Positions 38,869 to 51,530 of a DNA stretch of 64,000 nucleotides are shown in pieces (the first letter of the stretch is position 1; each line of letters begins with the position of its first letter). Both the position numbers and the translations under genes were made by a program. The DNA is from Circinella minor (Eukaryota; Mucoromycota; Mucoromycetes; Mucorales; Lichtheimiaceae): the NCBI GenBank assembly GCA_016758965.1, contig JAEPRB010000138.1:43376-107375 (forward strand). Reading direction: 5' to 3'. The notes under the pieces were generated by a model. The model saw nothing but the letters and a program-made list of their open reading frames with translations. It was not told the origin of the DNA and made no database searches.

Positions 38869-41686
38869 ATGTTTACTCGTGCAAGGCACAGAAGTGCCTC
38901 GTCTACTCAAGGAGGCACTTATACCCGTTTACAACAACAAGAAGATTTCGATGACGATTTATATGATGATCTAATCGCACAAACCTCTATAGAACGTCAT
39001 CCCAATTCACTTTTAGTTTCAAGTAGTTTACATTGTGCTATTGTTCCACCATTACCCCAAGCAACACCTTTACCCGATTCACCTGATATTGATACTAGCG
39101 AAGAACAAGACAATATCGCCGAAGATGACAATGAACAATTACCAGGATTTCATTCATTTTCAGCACGCGCATCCATCTCAGCAAAACGTGCCGCAGAGAT
39201 TCCTATCGCCACGCAACGCTTTATCAAAAGCAAATTACCTTTTCGTAAAAAGACAGCAACGGAAGCTTCATTTGCTTCGCTACCAAAAGTAATTATGGCA
39301 GATATTCAGCAAGGAGATATGCCTTCTCAAGCTGATCCTATGTTAAAAGAACTATCTAAACGTGGTTGGACCATTGTACGTCGGCGAAGGTTCCGTGGTA
39401 GGCGCCGTATGCTCGGAAACAAGAAAAAAAAGCATGTGGATTATTTGTCACTCACACCATTATCATTTGACAATACACTGACTCAAACGGATCAATTGTC
39501 TACATCAGTATTTGTAAAATGGGATCCCACAACAACAAACAATGCATCATCAACTTCGTTACCCAATGAATTAGCAATGCATCGTGTATCTCAACAATAT
39601 ACAGTAAAAGAGCAACAACAACAGGAACCATTATCACAACATAAGGTAAAAAAAAATCATCGTATCACCATTTTGAAAAAAAAGTAGAGAGAGATTAACA
39701 ATACCTTTTTTTTTTAATCTTTCGGGATTGATGAATACGCACAATTTTATAGGACATTCCAGTCAGTAAAGAGGAATTCGAATCCATAGTTCAATCTGTA
39801 CGTTCTGCAATTGAATCTGCAGGTGTGCAGCCAACGCGCATTAGTCAAGGTTCCAGTGGTTCATATTTTTGTCGAAACGATCAAGGAAAAATTGTTGGTG
39901 TATTCAAACCCAAAAATGAAGAACCTTATGGTCGTTTGAATCCTAAATGGACCAAATGGATTCATCGACACTTGTTTCCATGTTTCTTTGGTCGGAGCTG
40001 TTTAATTCCTAACCTCGGTTACATTTCCGAGGCTGCATCTTCTCTTGTGGACCGTCGTCTTGGTACCTGCCTTGTGCCTCATACTGATGTAATACACTTG
40101 GCTTCACCGTCTTTCCATTATGATTACTTAGATCGTCGTTCCGCTTCCGTTGTTGGCCTACCTCCAAAAATTGGTAGTTTTCAATGTTTTTTGGATGGGT
40201 TCCGTGATGCGAATTTATTTTTAAAAGATCATCCATATCCCGTGAATAATCGTTATTCTTCTTCGTCTTTGATGAGGGGCAGTTCAGTTTGGGCTGGGTG
40301 CATGGGTCAAGAAGAGGATGATGGCGATGATGATGAAAATGTGAATAATAATAATGATGTTGATGATTATATGGCCGTGAATATGATTAACAATAACGAA
40401 GGACAAGAAATTTATGGAACTGAGGCTATTGAAGAGCGTTATGAAAGTGATCAAACACATGTTAATCGATCACCAACAACAACAAACACAGTAAAAAAGG
40501 GTTTTCGATGGACACATCGGATACAAGATCAATTCAAGTTGGAATTTGAACAATTGGTTATATTAGATTTTTTGATTCGTAACACAGGTAAGAATACGTT
40601 TAATGTATCACAGGATTGATGACGAATGTTGGGTACTAATGAAATCAATAAAATTATATACATATAGATCGTGGATTAGACAATTGGATGATTAAATACC
40701 AGGACTATTTATCAACTAGTGGTAGTAGTAGCCCAACTACTAATGAGAGTCTATTGGATACTATTAAGAAAGCCTCCATTCAAGTTGCTGCTATTGATAA
40801 TGGTCTTGCTTTTCCATTCAAGCATCCTGATCAATGGCGTTCTTATCCTTATGGCTGGCTTGCATTGCCCGAGACCTTAATTGCACGTCCATTTTCTGAA
40901 CAAACAAGACAGCAGTTCTTGAGTGTATTATCAGATCCAGCATGGTGGCGTCAAACAGTCTATGAGTTACGTGACTTGTTCAAAACCGATTCTGATTTTG
41001 ATGAACGTATGTTTCAACGACAAATGGCAGTATTAAAAGGACAAGGATTTAATATTGTACGCGCATTATCGGACCCAAATGGAACACCTTTGGATTTAGT
41101 TGCGACAGAGCGTGTACTTATTCATCAAGAAGAAATTTTGATCGAATATGATCAAGAAATGATTCGACAACGCAGTCCTCAACAAGAACTACAAAAACCA
41201 ATTCGACGATTACGAACAAAACGATCGACATCTTTTGATTTATCAATGCATCAACAATCACCATCGCTTTCTTTCGATAACAACAATAATAGTAATAATA
41301 ATATTAATAATCAGCATTTACATCATCCACTTCATAATAGTAATAATAATAATACAGCATCATCATCATCCACTTCACTTTCACAACAACAGCATCATCA
41401 TAATAATCATCAACAGCATCAAAGAGAAGAAGAAGAAGAAGAACATCGACCTTGGAAAGATCGAATTACTAGTAGAATGTCAGTTGATTTTAGTCGAAGA
41501 AGAAGACGTCGACTAATGAGAAATTTACGATTAGGAAGACATGTTGGAAGTGATGGAGAAAATGAAGAATCTTCTTCAAGTGATGATGATTCCGATAATA
41601 ACCGTAACGTACGTAAACGTGTCACTATCATCATGGAAACCATAGAAATAGTTAAAAGCAAAAAGCCTTATTTTACTTGTTGCTAA
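38869..41686 (+). CDS. LSB6: Type II phosphatidylinositol 4-kinase (Lsb6-like)
   Basis: Three exons: 38869-39645, 39753-40587, 40668-41686 (876 residues, long for the family). It phosphorylates phosphatidylinositol to PI4P on endosomal, vacuolar or Golgi membranes. Kinase motifs are the glycine loop QGSSGSYFCRN, the ATP-binding lysine in VGVFKPKNEEPYGRLNPKW, the catalytic loop IRNTDRGLDNW, and the metal-binding AAIDNGLAFPFKHPDQWRSYPYGW. The palmitoylation region of type II kinases (CCPCC in animals) seems to be replaced by FPCFFGRSCLIPN (inference). An Asp/Glu/Asn-rich insert of about 90 residues separates the N- and C-lobes. The C-terminal tail has His/Asn/Gln runs and a basic RRRRRRLMRN patch. 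The N-terminal 260 residues are low-complexity and Ser-rich. Confidence 0.94.
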
Positions 41687-41767
41687 AAAAAAGAACTCGG
41701 CTGCTTTTATATATTATATATAAATAAATCTAAATATGATTATTATGGTTATGATTATTACAGTTTA

Positions 41768-43199
41768 CTACTTTTTTTTCTTGTTGCGGATTGTTTGTTG
41801 TTCTTGTTTTCTTGCACTCTTTTTATCTCTTAGGTGATAGTATTCAAGGAAGTCCCGTTTATCCATCATACTTAAATTAGTCTTGCGAAGTCTGGACATA
41901 TTACCCAAACACACGGTCAATTGACCCCCAACTAAATCATCTGTTGCATTTTTACCAGCTAATGATGCAAGATCGGCTGCTTCTTGAGATGAAGTCATGG
42001 CTGGATTACATGGTACATCATCATTTGCTAATCGTTTTACCGATAACGTGTTATAAAACTATTTATTTGATATTATCATTTTAGTACTGTTATTATGATG
42101 ATGATCATCCTATCCCACTTTCATTTTATCATTTTTACCTGAGTGCATAATTTACAAAAGTGCCAAAATTGATTTCCAACGGTATAAGTGGGTGGTAAAT
42201 TTCGATATTCATATCTATAGAATTTGATAAGTATGGTTTATATATATCAACGATTACCATGTTATCTGTATCAATAACAATAACTTTTTACCTGAATGCT
42301 AATACATGAAACCGTCCATTTCTTTCCGAAGGTTGATAGCAGTTGAAAACAGGTGCAAATTTCAATAACGCACGACCATTTGATGTTGTTCCTTCTGGAA
42401 ATACAACAATAGGTCCCCATCCGTTTTCTTTTGCTTGTTGTTGTAATTCACGAAGCGTATATAGTCCTTCTTGCTCTTCTTGTTCTTGTTCTTCCAATGG
42501 AGGAGGAGGAATTTTCGTACATGATCGTAAAGCTTTCCAAAAGCCAATACGACGGACTTTACCTTGTGGGTATACTTGAGTGAAAACAGGATCATATGCG
42601 TAAGCAAGATAAATGACGTCAATATAAGAAGTCCAATTGGTAACAATGATATCACCAGATTGAACAGAGGAGGATGAAGCTTTAGATGTAGACTGTTGTC
42701 CTCCTCCACTATTGTTGCTACGACGACTGCTGCCTCGACGCAATGAAATGGTTTCCGTCTTGATAAAGAAGAAACCACTTGCAATTAATATCAAACGTAA
42801 GAAAATTGTTGACCATAATCGTGACCATATCCGTGCTAATGGTCCCACCTAAATAACTCTATTTAGTATTACTAATAATAACCAACATATATATATATAT
42901 TTATACATATTACACATACCATGATAATGCCAATCACTTTATTGACTAGGAAATAAAGTAAACTCAATACCAACACTAAGGTAAGTTTAATAAGTCCTTG
43001 AATTGGTCCAACAATATAATGAACTGCATCGGACAAAGTTGATAATAAGCTTGATTCTGTACGTGGTGGCTATAATACACACACATGTATACATGATTGT
43101 TGTTTAGAGGATTGTAAAATATTAACGATTGTAAAAAACGATTGTTTTATTATACGTACGACAGGTGGTAAGAATGGTTGAATGCCTGTACCAGCATCC

Positions 43200-43231
<32 letters not shown>

Positions 43232-43335
43232 GTAATAGTAATAATCCTAATACATTAGTAAAACAAGATGATTTTGTTACGTGTTTTGAATTCGAAGATA
43301 AGTTGACTTACTCTCCAACGAGAATACTTTTCCAT
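41768..43335 (-). CDS. VPS66: Lysophospholipid acyltransferase of the Vps66/LOA1 type
   Basis: Six exons: 43335-43312 (24 nt), 43198-43160 (39 nt), 43069-42920, 42848-42292, 42214-42139, 42058-41768 (378 residues). PlsC-type acyltransferases move a fatty acid from acyl-CoA to lysophosphatidic acid; yeast LOA1/Vps66 works at ER and lipid droplets. The visible motif block III is VVFPEGTTSNGRALLKF. Motif I is NWTSYIDVIYLAY, with Trp where classic enzymes have the catalytic His of NHxxxxD. The block NLPPTYTVGNQFWHFCKLCTQFYNTLSVKRL is characteristic of this subfamily. Two hydrophobic helices (LIKLTLVLVLSLLYFLV, FLRLILIASGFFFI) precede the catalytic domain. Two tiny 5' exons encode MEKYSRWR and DAGTGIQPFLPPV. 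A Gln/Glu-rich insert follows motif I. Confidence 0.85.
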
Positions 43336-43645
43336 TTAGTATGAACGGGGAAGGGGAACGACGATGGTTAAAGAAAGTTGAAAAGAGTAGTTTCTAATTT
43401 TATACGTGTCGATTTGTCACACGTGAAACTTTTAAATTATAGTTGTTTTTAAATGTCAAAACTTTATATTTTGAAAGATGAGTTGGAATAATAATAATAA
43501 TAATATCAATAACAATAATATATACACTTGGTAATTATGATAATAATAAGAGCACGAAAATAAAAAAAAAGATTATCTAGTATGTATATATGTAAGTATA
43601 CAAAGTTATGAGGTGGGTATCAATATATATTTATATAAAATATAA
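43336..43645. other. Short intergenic region
   Basis: About 310 bp between two genes on the same strand. It contains AAT-type repeats near 43488-43502 and AT-rich DNA, and presumably holds the acyltransferase promoter. I see no coding signal. Confidence 0.6.
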
Positions 43646-46600
43646 TTATGCACGGGTAGATGATGATGTTGAGGTGGTAGCAACAGGTGTGGTTGGCATA
43701 GAAATAATCTTAAAATCATCCGCCTAATAAAATAATAATTAATAATTATTTTTCCAATCTTTTTTTTTCTCGGTGTCTATGTATTTTATTTAACTTACTT
43801 TGCAGAATGCACCACGTTGTTGATCTGTATGAAAATAGCGTACACCATCATATGCCCCATCATTGTTTCCAACTATATAATGATTAAAAACATATTAGAG
43901 CAATGTAGATCACAATCTCACAACCATTTGTATTACACAAGTACGAAAACATTATACTTACGTCTATTTTCAAGCTCAACACCAACATAAGTACCTTTGG
44001 CGAAATGAACACTACCAATGTATTTAATGGTACCACGCATAGGTAATGGTCGACGTAATAATTCCACTTTGGCCCCCAAAATAGGCATGTTTGCATGATT
44101 GTTATTATTATTATCTTCATAATCACTTGCATCACTATTACTACTTGAACCAAATCCAAGTCGTGCTCTTAATGGCGATTGACTGCGTGCTCGTTTATTC
44201 TTTTTCTTCTTCTTTTTATTGTTGTTATTATTCCTTGGTTGTAATAATACCTTTCCAGGGATTCCTGAGGAAAATTCATCAGAAACAACACTTGATGGTC
44301 GTTGAGGCATTGTAGGTAACTCAAACCTTAATCTTGAAGGCCGAGTTGCTGTAGTAGATGATGGTAGAGGAGTTGAAGTAGATGTAGTCATTGTCGGTGA
44401 AGTGTTATTATGTAATTCCATGGGTAACAAAGCATCCGTTAATAAAGATGACGATGAAGAATCCCGAGACTGGTTACTTGGATTTCCATTACTTGTACTA
44501 ACACTCTTATTAGTATTGTTATTATTGAAGTTTTGAGTAGAATCTTGAACGAATTCACGTAATGTCGGACTACTGATTGTCGTGGGTGTAGTTAAACTAT
44601 TGTTATTATTAGTCAATATAGGGTCACGATGTCGTCGCTGATGAACAATGTGATCCGATTGTTGTTGAATTGTTAAAAAATTGGGTGGTGCTGTTGCTGT
44701 AGAAGTGATTGTGCTTTGTTGTGCTGCGGATACTACCGATAATGATGTTCGAGTAGTTGCCAGACTATCATGTGAACGTCTGCTTCTTAAACTTAATAAT
44801 GAAAGTCGTCTATAAGAAAGACTTGCGGTACTGTTACGACGAACTGCTCCATATTCACTTTCAGCTTTTTCAGGTTTATTCTTTAGTTTATTAGATGATC
44901 TTGATTTGAATCCAAAAAGAGAAGCAAGATCAGTTTCAAAGGCTGACTTGGTTAGATTTCGGTAAGGTACTTCAATATCTATGAATAAAAACCATTTATA
45001 GTCATTCGTTTTCTGTTATATATACTCTCATTTTATTTCATATAGACAAAAGAAGAAAGATTACCTTCAGAAAGTTTTCTCATGATTTCTTTTCCCACTT
45101 TTTTGAATCCACCTAAAGCTTTGACGTGTGACCAACGATTGACAAGATAAACGACACATTGTTGATACGCATCCACTAGTACACTATCCACAATTTTATC
45201 CTGATCCATTTCTTGACGACCAATCAAATCTCGCACAATACTTTGGTACAGTTCACCTGCATTGTGATCATTGATACCGTCTTGCATAACCCGCGTGAGA
45301 AGAAATTCCAAGAAATCAACAGACAAGCCGGACCCCACAGCAATACCATCCACACAAGATAAAAGAATTGGATATTCCACGCAATAAAACTCAAAATTAT
45401 CCGTAATAATTGTTACTGTATGGCAGACTAAATTATCCAGAATCTGTCGCACTGTGGAGCATTGCTTAGTTGGAATCCGAGATAAACATAAATGAAATGC
45501 TTCCAGTACTTGAATCGCCGTTTGCTTTTTGATATTCGAAGTAATATGAGCTACAATTTCGGATACAATATCAGTTGTCTTTGAGTCAGCTAAAATGGCA
45601 AAGGCTTGGGCAGACCAAAGAGAGGCTAGTGAATGTACAGGTTCCGAGTAGATATTGATCAAGTTTAGACGGAGTGCTGGTACATGACTTTTGTATTTAT
45701 CCGAAAACCATAACATGGAGGGTAATAATGCTGCACACTCGTTACAGGAACATTTGAAGTGATTACATAGTTCGGACATGGCATAAAGAATGGCTTGACA
45801 TACAGTATCATACTCACCCAGGTAATCAGCTACGCGAAATGCATCATGAAGTAATCGAAGACTATATTTTTTTCTTGCAAGACTTTGCTGATGAGGATTT
45901 TCGATGTTTGGTGGGGATGTATCATTCGATGGTCCGGGTGGAATATACAATGTGTCGGTATAATAGTACCGTAAAATCACATTAAAACTTGTCGGTGCGA
46001 AAATATCGCTCGAAAGATACACGGTGGAACTTGAGGCTTCCCGAAATTCTTTACAAAACATGGCATAAAAATGCGGAGATTGAGCTGCCAAGATACATCG
46101 ATGCACAGCAAATTGCTGTTGTTGTTGAGGAAGAGAAGATGTCGTTGTCGTTGTCGATGTTTTGTTATTATTATTATTATTATTAGGATTGGTAAATAGC
46201 TTGAGAGTCACATCACTGGTAGCTGGTGTTTTTCGTTCTTTTCTATTGCTGCCATCATCATACATGGCAGCAATATCTACTTTTAATTGATCAGCCGGAT
46301 TATTATTATTGCCATTGTTACTAGGCATTTTTTGAACTTTCTTGTTATCCTTTGTGTCACCATGATCACGGAATAAAAGGGCCGTGCCCAAACGTCGCTC
46401 TTGTTCTCGAATTTCTTTGATAATATCCGTATATCCATTTGCACTACTACCTTCAGGTAATTCGCCACCATAGCAACTCGTAGTGCTTTGAATTGTTGAC
46501 AATGTCATCAATGAAGCACTGGTTTGTGTACTTGTTAATGAAAGAGTAGATAAAGATGAGACATCACTAGAACTATTAGGTTGTTGCTCAGTTGACGTTG

Positions 46601-46965
46601 TGAGCGGATGTAAAAGTACACCAGTATACCAATAACGAAGTAAATGTTCCAGTATTGTATATGGTATAATAGGTTCATAAATGTCAATGACTTTTAAAGA
46701 GTCTGCATTGTGAACTAATTCTGAAAGGTGTTTGGTCGCAAATTCGTTGGGTGCACGTGCAAGTATTATGGCTATAGTTTCAAAGTTAATTCGACATGTA
46801 CTTAATCAATAAAAAAAAAACCGGAAAATAAATAAGTACATTACCTCGATGAGCCCAGATCTTGCCAGACGGGTAGTGAAAACAAACATCAGCAAGGTAC
46901 TCTTGGGCGCAATCTAGTAGTTTATTAAGAGACGTGTGTAAAGTTTTGCTAGGGGGAGTGAACAT
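43646..46965 (-). CDS. Tandem BTB/POZ protein with a C-terminal CAP-Gly domain
   Basis: Five exons: 46965-46845, 46771-45065, 44978-43962, 43872-43799, 43723-43646 (998 residues). BTB 1 covers about residues 25-115 (YLADVCFHYPSGKIWAHRAIILARAP ... HLLRYWYTG). BTB 2 covers about 227-330 (DVTLKLF ... FAVHRCILAAQSPHFYAMF ... VILRYYYTDTLY), interrupted by an Asn/Thr/Gln loop. A helical BACK-like region follows to about 610. A Ser/Thr/Asn-rich linker ends in a basic KKKKKKNKRARS patch. The C-terminus (about 907-980) is a CAP-Gly domain: GTIKYIGSVHFAKGTYVGVELENR, LGNNDGAYDGVRYF, RGAFCKADDFKII. The consensus GKNDG reads GNNDG. CAP-Gly domains bind tubulin or EB1 EEY/F tails, and BTB domains dimerise or bind Cul3. 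A microtubule-linked adaptor role is inference. The exons join in frame with canonical borders, so this is one gene. Confidence 0.85.
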
Positions 46966-49900
46966 GGACTAGTTGGATAAAAAAAAGGGAGAAGGGTGTT
47001 AAAGCTTTTGAGAGAAAGAAAAGAAGTAAAAATAAAATGAAACAGGAGGAAATGTGAAATATATGGTTAATGAAAAAAAAAATCACGTATAAAAAATGAA
47101 GTGGTTAGTGGCGCATGGTTGTGTATACGACTTTTAGGTGGCTACACACAAAAAAAAAATAATGTAAAATACATAACACTATTTCCCCCTTCTTTTTCCA
47201 TCATCATCATCATCTTTACACCGCCTCCCCCCCAAAAAAAAGGCATTCTTTACCCCTCGGTTTTCCTTTATTTTTTACTTATTCCCTGGATTGTAAAAAG
47301 AAAGTTGCATGTCTGCATAAAACCATCGGCGCTAGCTACCGAAAACCCCGAAGAAAGCAAGGTTTGAGATACCAAAATTATAATTCTTTTAATAGCCACC
47401 CTTGTTTTCTTTATGGCATCTTCTCGTAAAATAATAACCCCCACCCCTAAAAATACATGTTTTTTTTTGTCATTTAAACTCCAGTAAAAAAAAATATGAT
47501 ATGTTTTCCGCGCTTTTTTTTTTATTACAGATGCGTCATTATTAAAGTCATGCCAAGTGCATGGTTTTTATCAATTTTAACCAAGCATGATCACCACTAA
47601 TACATGCTATAATACTGCATGATGCTTATATTATTAACATATTACGCGGGTTCTGGATTTTTCATTTTTCTTGATGTAAAAAGGGATAAAGGATAAATGC
47701 AATGGAAACTCATCATTGTTACTACTTTGGATTAGGAAATCTTTTTATCAATCTCCCAAATTTGGTTGTTATGGTGATACTGATGATTTTTTCAGGTAAA
47801 TATTGATAAAAATAATATGTAATTATGCTTCTGGTTCCATTGATACAATGATATATCATCGGGTGTTCTTTTTTTGGTTGCAGTCGGATAAAATAGTCGT
47901 CGGGTCTGTTGTTTTTGTTTTGGTTCGGATTTAAGAAACTTAATCAGTTGAATGAAAAAAATTAAATGTTGATCCCGTTATCGAAATCCAGGAAAAATAC
48001 AAGAAAAAATAACATTAATTTATTCTACCTCGCCTTTTTTTTTTTCTTTTGCCACTTTTTTTTTATTAACTCCTTTCTTCCATGTCTCCCCCCAAGAAAA
48101 AAAAAACAACTTTCGATTTGAAAACGGTATAATAATAATAATAACATATTCTGTTCACGAATCACATTGAATTATTTAGGTGTGCGTAACTCGTGAATAA
48201 TTTTTTTTTATCAAACAATTATAGAATAATAAATCACATAGGGAGTACAAGAGTAAAAAGGAATTATGATGGATATTACAAACATTATATAAAAATGTAA
48301 ATCATCAAAAATAAATAGTAATAATATACTGATATGGAATAAAAAAAAGGTATATTGTATGGAGAGCACGCCATATATTGGTAATAATAAAGTTTTCCTT
48401 GCGAGTATTGTTCCACATGATCTTACCTCAATTAAAACATCAGGTGTTATGTTGTTCCACACTACACATAAACACACACGAAAGTTCTGGGACCCGTTCA
48501 ATAACTTTGTAGTATTATTATAATATTTCTTAATTATATTATACATATATGCAAAAACATAATACATATAGCTATTTCATATTCAATATTCTTTATAAAT
48601 AAGGTACATATTGTAATAGTTGACACTGAAAAAGAATACTTCGCATGGTTATGAATCGTACCATAATTTTTATTATTTTGAATAGATGTCAAATTTAAGA
48701 ATATATATCAATAATTTTTTTTTTCAATTAATAAGAAAATATTTATCAATAAATCTTGGCATTTATCTCATTTGTTTAATAAATCTAATTTACTGATAAT
48801 ATAACAGGAATAAATGATAAACTACACATGCATATTCCTGAAACCCCTAATCATAAAAAAATATTTAGAATATATAATACGTAATCATTCCTTTTTTTAT
48901 ACCTTTACTACCATGGTCTACATGATATAGTGATATTTTACGTACAAAAGAAATCATTTTCTACGCTACGTACAAAAATGACACGACATATAAAAAGAGT
49001 CTTCTTTCTTTATATCATCATGATCTGATATTACAAAATAATAATATTATTAACACTTGTAGCAATTTTTTTAATGAGATGATTTAACATATAGAGTTAT
49101 AACAAGCGTGATGATACATACACAAAAAGGTCAAAGATGATATGTGTCTGATTCATTTTTTTTAAACAGTTAATCAAAATATCCCAAAACGCAACAGCTC
49201 AGAAGAAAAATAGAACTCCAAGTAATCAAAACATTATTATCATATACTGTTAACATACGTATTTTACATTAAATGCTTCATCAGGCAGCGATTTTGACAA
49301 CCACCCCCCATATATTTTTATTATTATGTAAACACCAAATATGATAAAAAAGAGAACTTTATGTTTCACTTAGTAATAAACCTAACTATTCTGTTTTAGG
49401 AATTGGCGATAAAGAAGAGGTTTAAAGCCCCTTACCGAAAAGAGACACGACGCCTGTCATGATCTTGTAGACATTTACTAAAAAAAGTAACTAGCAAGGT
49501 AATATCAATTTATCTTGTACTCGATTCATATGAAAAAATGAGTCTTTCATCTTTTTGCGCACTGACAAAGAACTTACCAATTTTTTCTTTTCAATTCCCT
49601 ATTTATCTTCATTTCCTTCGTGTTATATATACTTGTCAACATTTGTAAACCAATGACTTATCCCACGTTTTATTTATTATCTATTTAACTAAACCTTAAA
49701 AATATCACAGCATGAAATCCAATTTGTTTTTTTTTTGTGACAGATCAGACCAAGAACTAAAAACTCAAAAAACATCTTTTTTTTTTTTCAAATTTGAAAA
49801 AAAAAAATCGAGTTCAAAATATTCCTGTTTTGTCATCATATCTGTTTTTTCCCCTCGAATTGGTCCCCTCCCAAAAATGGAGACCTCAAAAAGAACAATT

Positions 49901-51530
49901 TAAATAACAGAAAATTTAGCATTTAGCGTATATATGTATGTGAACCCAAAAGGTAACATTAATAGAATTTGAGATCCGGGGATCTAGTATAGGAACTTGG
50001 TCCTGAAGTCTGTAAGTAAAGACTTGATATTTATGATGATTGGGACGAAAAACCTCGTTTAAAGTAGCCAAATGATAAACTCCATGTTATTCAAAACAAT
50101 TGTTCTTAAAATTTTAATGATTCTTCCTGGACCCAAAGAAGAAACAAAAGCCCCTCAGAACTATTCCTAAAAAGATTAAAAAAAAAGAAAGTTATTCCGT
50201 ATGCCCCTTCTTTTCGCAACCCAAGATGCCCAACATGATTGAAAAAAAAATACATATAATAAATTTTGCCTTTAACATGATATAATCAGATAATTTAAAA
50301 GAAAAACTAACCAATAAAACCATAGAGAAATACTTGTATAGCTTGCCCAAGAAATGAGGAATTTCTCACCGCTTAAAATACCAAAGCAAAGAGTTGATCC
50401 AAGATTTTGTTTTACACACATAAAAGTATTAGCATAATACCCAAATGCATTGGAGATAAAACATGTTATTATTATTTTTTTAAAAAAATATATACATTAG
50501 CGTCAACAAAAGATTAAAAAAAGCACCATTTTGTTTACATTTAGTAATAAAATAAAGTAGGATGTTATGAAACTTACCATGTGTATCTGTACTACCAAAC
50601 AAAAGCGTTGGTAATTAGACGTGTATGGTGTGAGAGGTAAGAATACAATAGCATAAAAAATTGTATGATATAAGGAAAACGTAAAACCCACTGACGAGCC
50701 GAACCTTGTATACGTTCATGAGTTAGATGTAAAAAAGTACTTCATTTTCGGGCTGTTCCTGTCATAATCGAATGATATGACATAACATGGAATAACATAA
50801 GAGAAATTCCGCCCTATATGATAATAATCAAAGTTACACCTTCGGAAAGTTGAAAATAAAAGATAGTATCCATTATAAAGACGGGCTCACAACGTCAAGT
50901 CAATAGATAGTGCCTGAGAAGATGATAAACGTGATGTTACCAAGCTACGGTGGAACTAACTATATAATTGTGTCAGCTTTTTTTCTTCTTCTGATCAGTC
51001 ATTATTAAAATCGAGTTTCTTGTTACCTGTTGATCTCTTGTTGCCGTATTATCTTTTTTAATAATACTCTTTTGAATAGTTTGTTAAAGAAGTTGACCAT
51101 CTCCTGTAACCTCCTTGACGCACGCAAAGGAAAAGACCAAGGAAAATTTTATCTCTTGATCAGATTGTAAAAAGTGCATATAGTAATCATAATATAATAT
51201 TATCTCTCGTTCAGAGGAATAAAATGCATAATAAATAATAACATATTGACTAGAGAAAGTGTTAAAACACAATCTAAAATCATACCTTCTACGTATGTGA
51301 GGTTTATAAATGTTGGGTTATGAGCATATGGATGTTGTACCATGTCTTGCTCCCCTGTTGATCGAGCCAAGTTGTTAGGTATCCTTGGTCAAAGGTGTCC
51401 TGATAAGGCGTCATTCATATTGTTTTCTTCGTATGAAGTTCATAGTTCATAATGGTATAGCCACGGTCGTAATTTTTTTTCTTGGTTGTCCAAAAAAAGA
51501 GACCTTGAGTGGTGTTGGAATTTTTCTTAC
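46966..51530. other. Gene-poor region, left part
   Basis: About 4.6 kb with no supportable gene. The first kilobase (promoter side of the BTB-CAP-Gly gene) has poly-T/A, poly-C and CAT repeats. The remainder is AT-rich but less repetitive, with short palindromic words near 49970-50030 (GATCCGGGGATC and AAGTCT-loop-AGACTT). A minus-strand open stretch of about 60 codons (about 51204-51389) looks mildly protein-like but has no partner exons. No tRNA-like B box was found. Confidence 0.5.

Noticed and set aside
49970..50035. Cluster of small palindromes and an ATGATGA word resembling a C/D snoRNA C box
   Set aside because: No properly spaced D box (CTGA) downstream and no terminal stem; stems are short and likely chance.
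51204..51389. Minus-strand stretch reading RIPNNLARSTGEQDMVQHPYAH
   Set aside because: Plausible amino-acid mix but no flanking exons, start or recognisable family; could be a gene relic.
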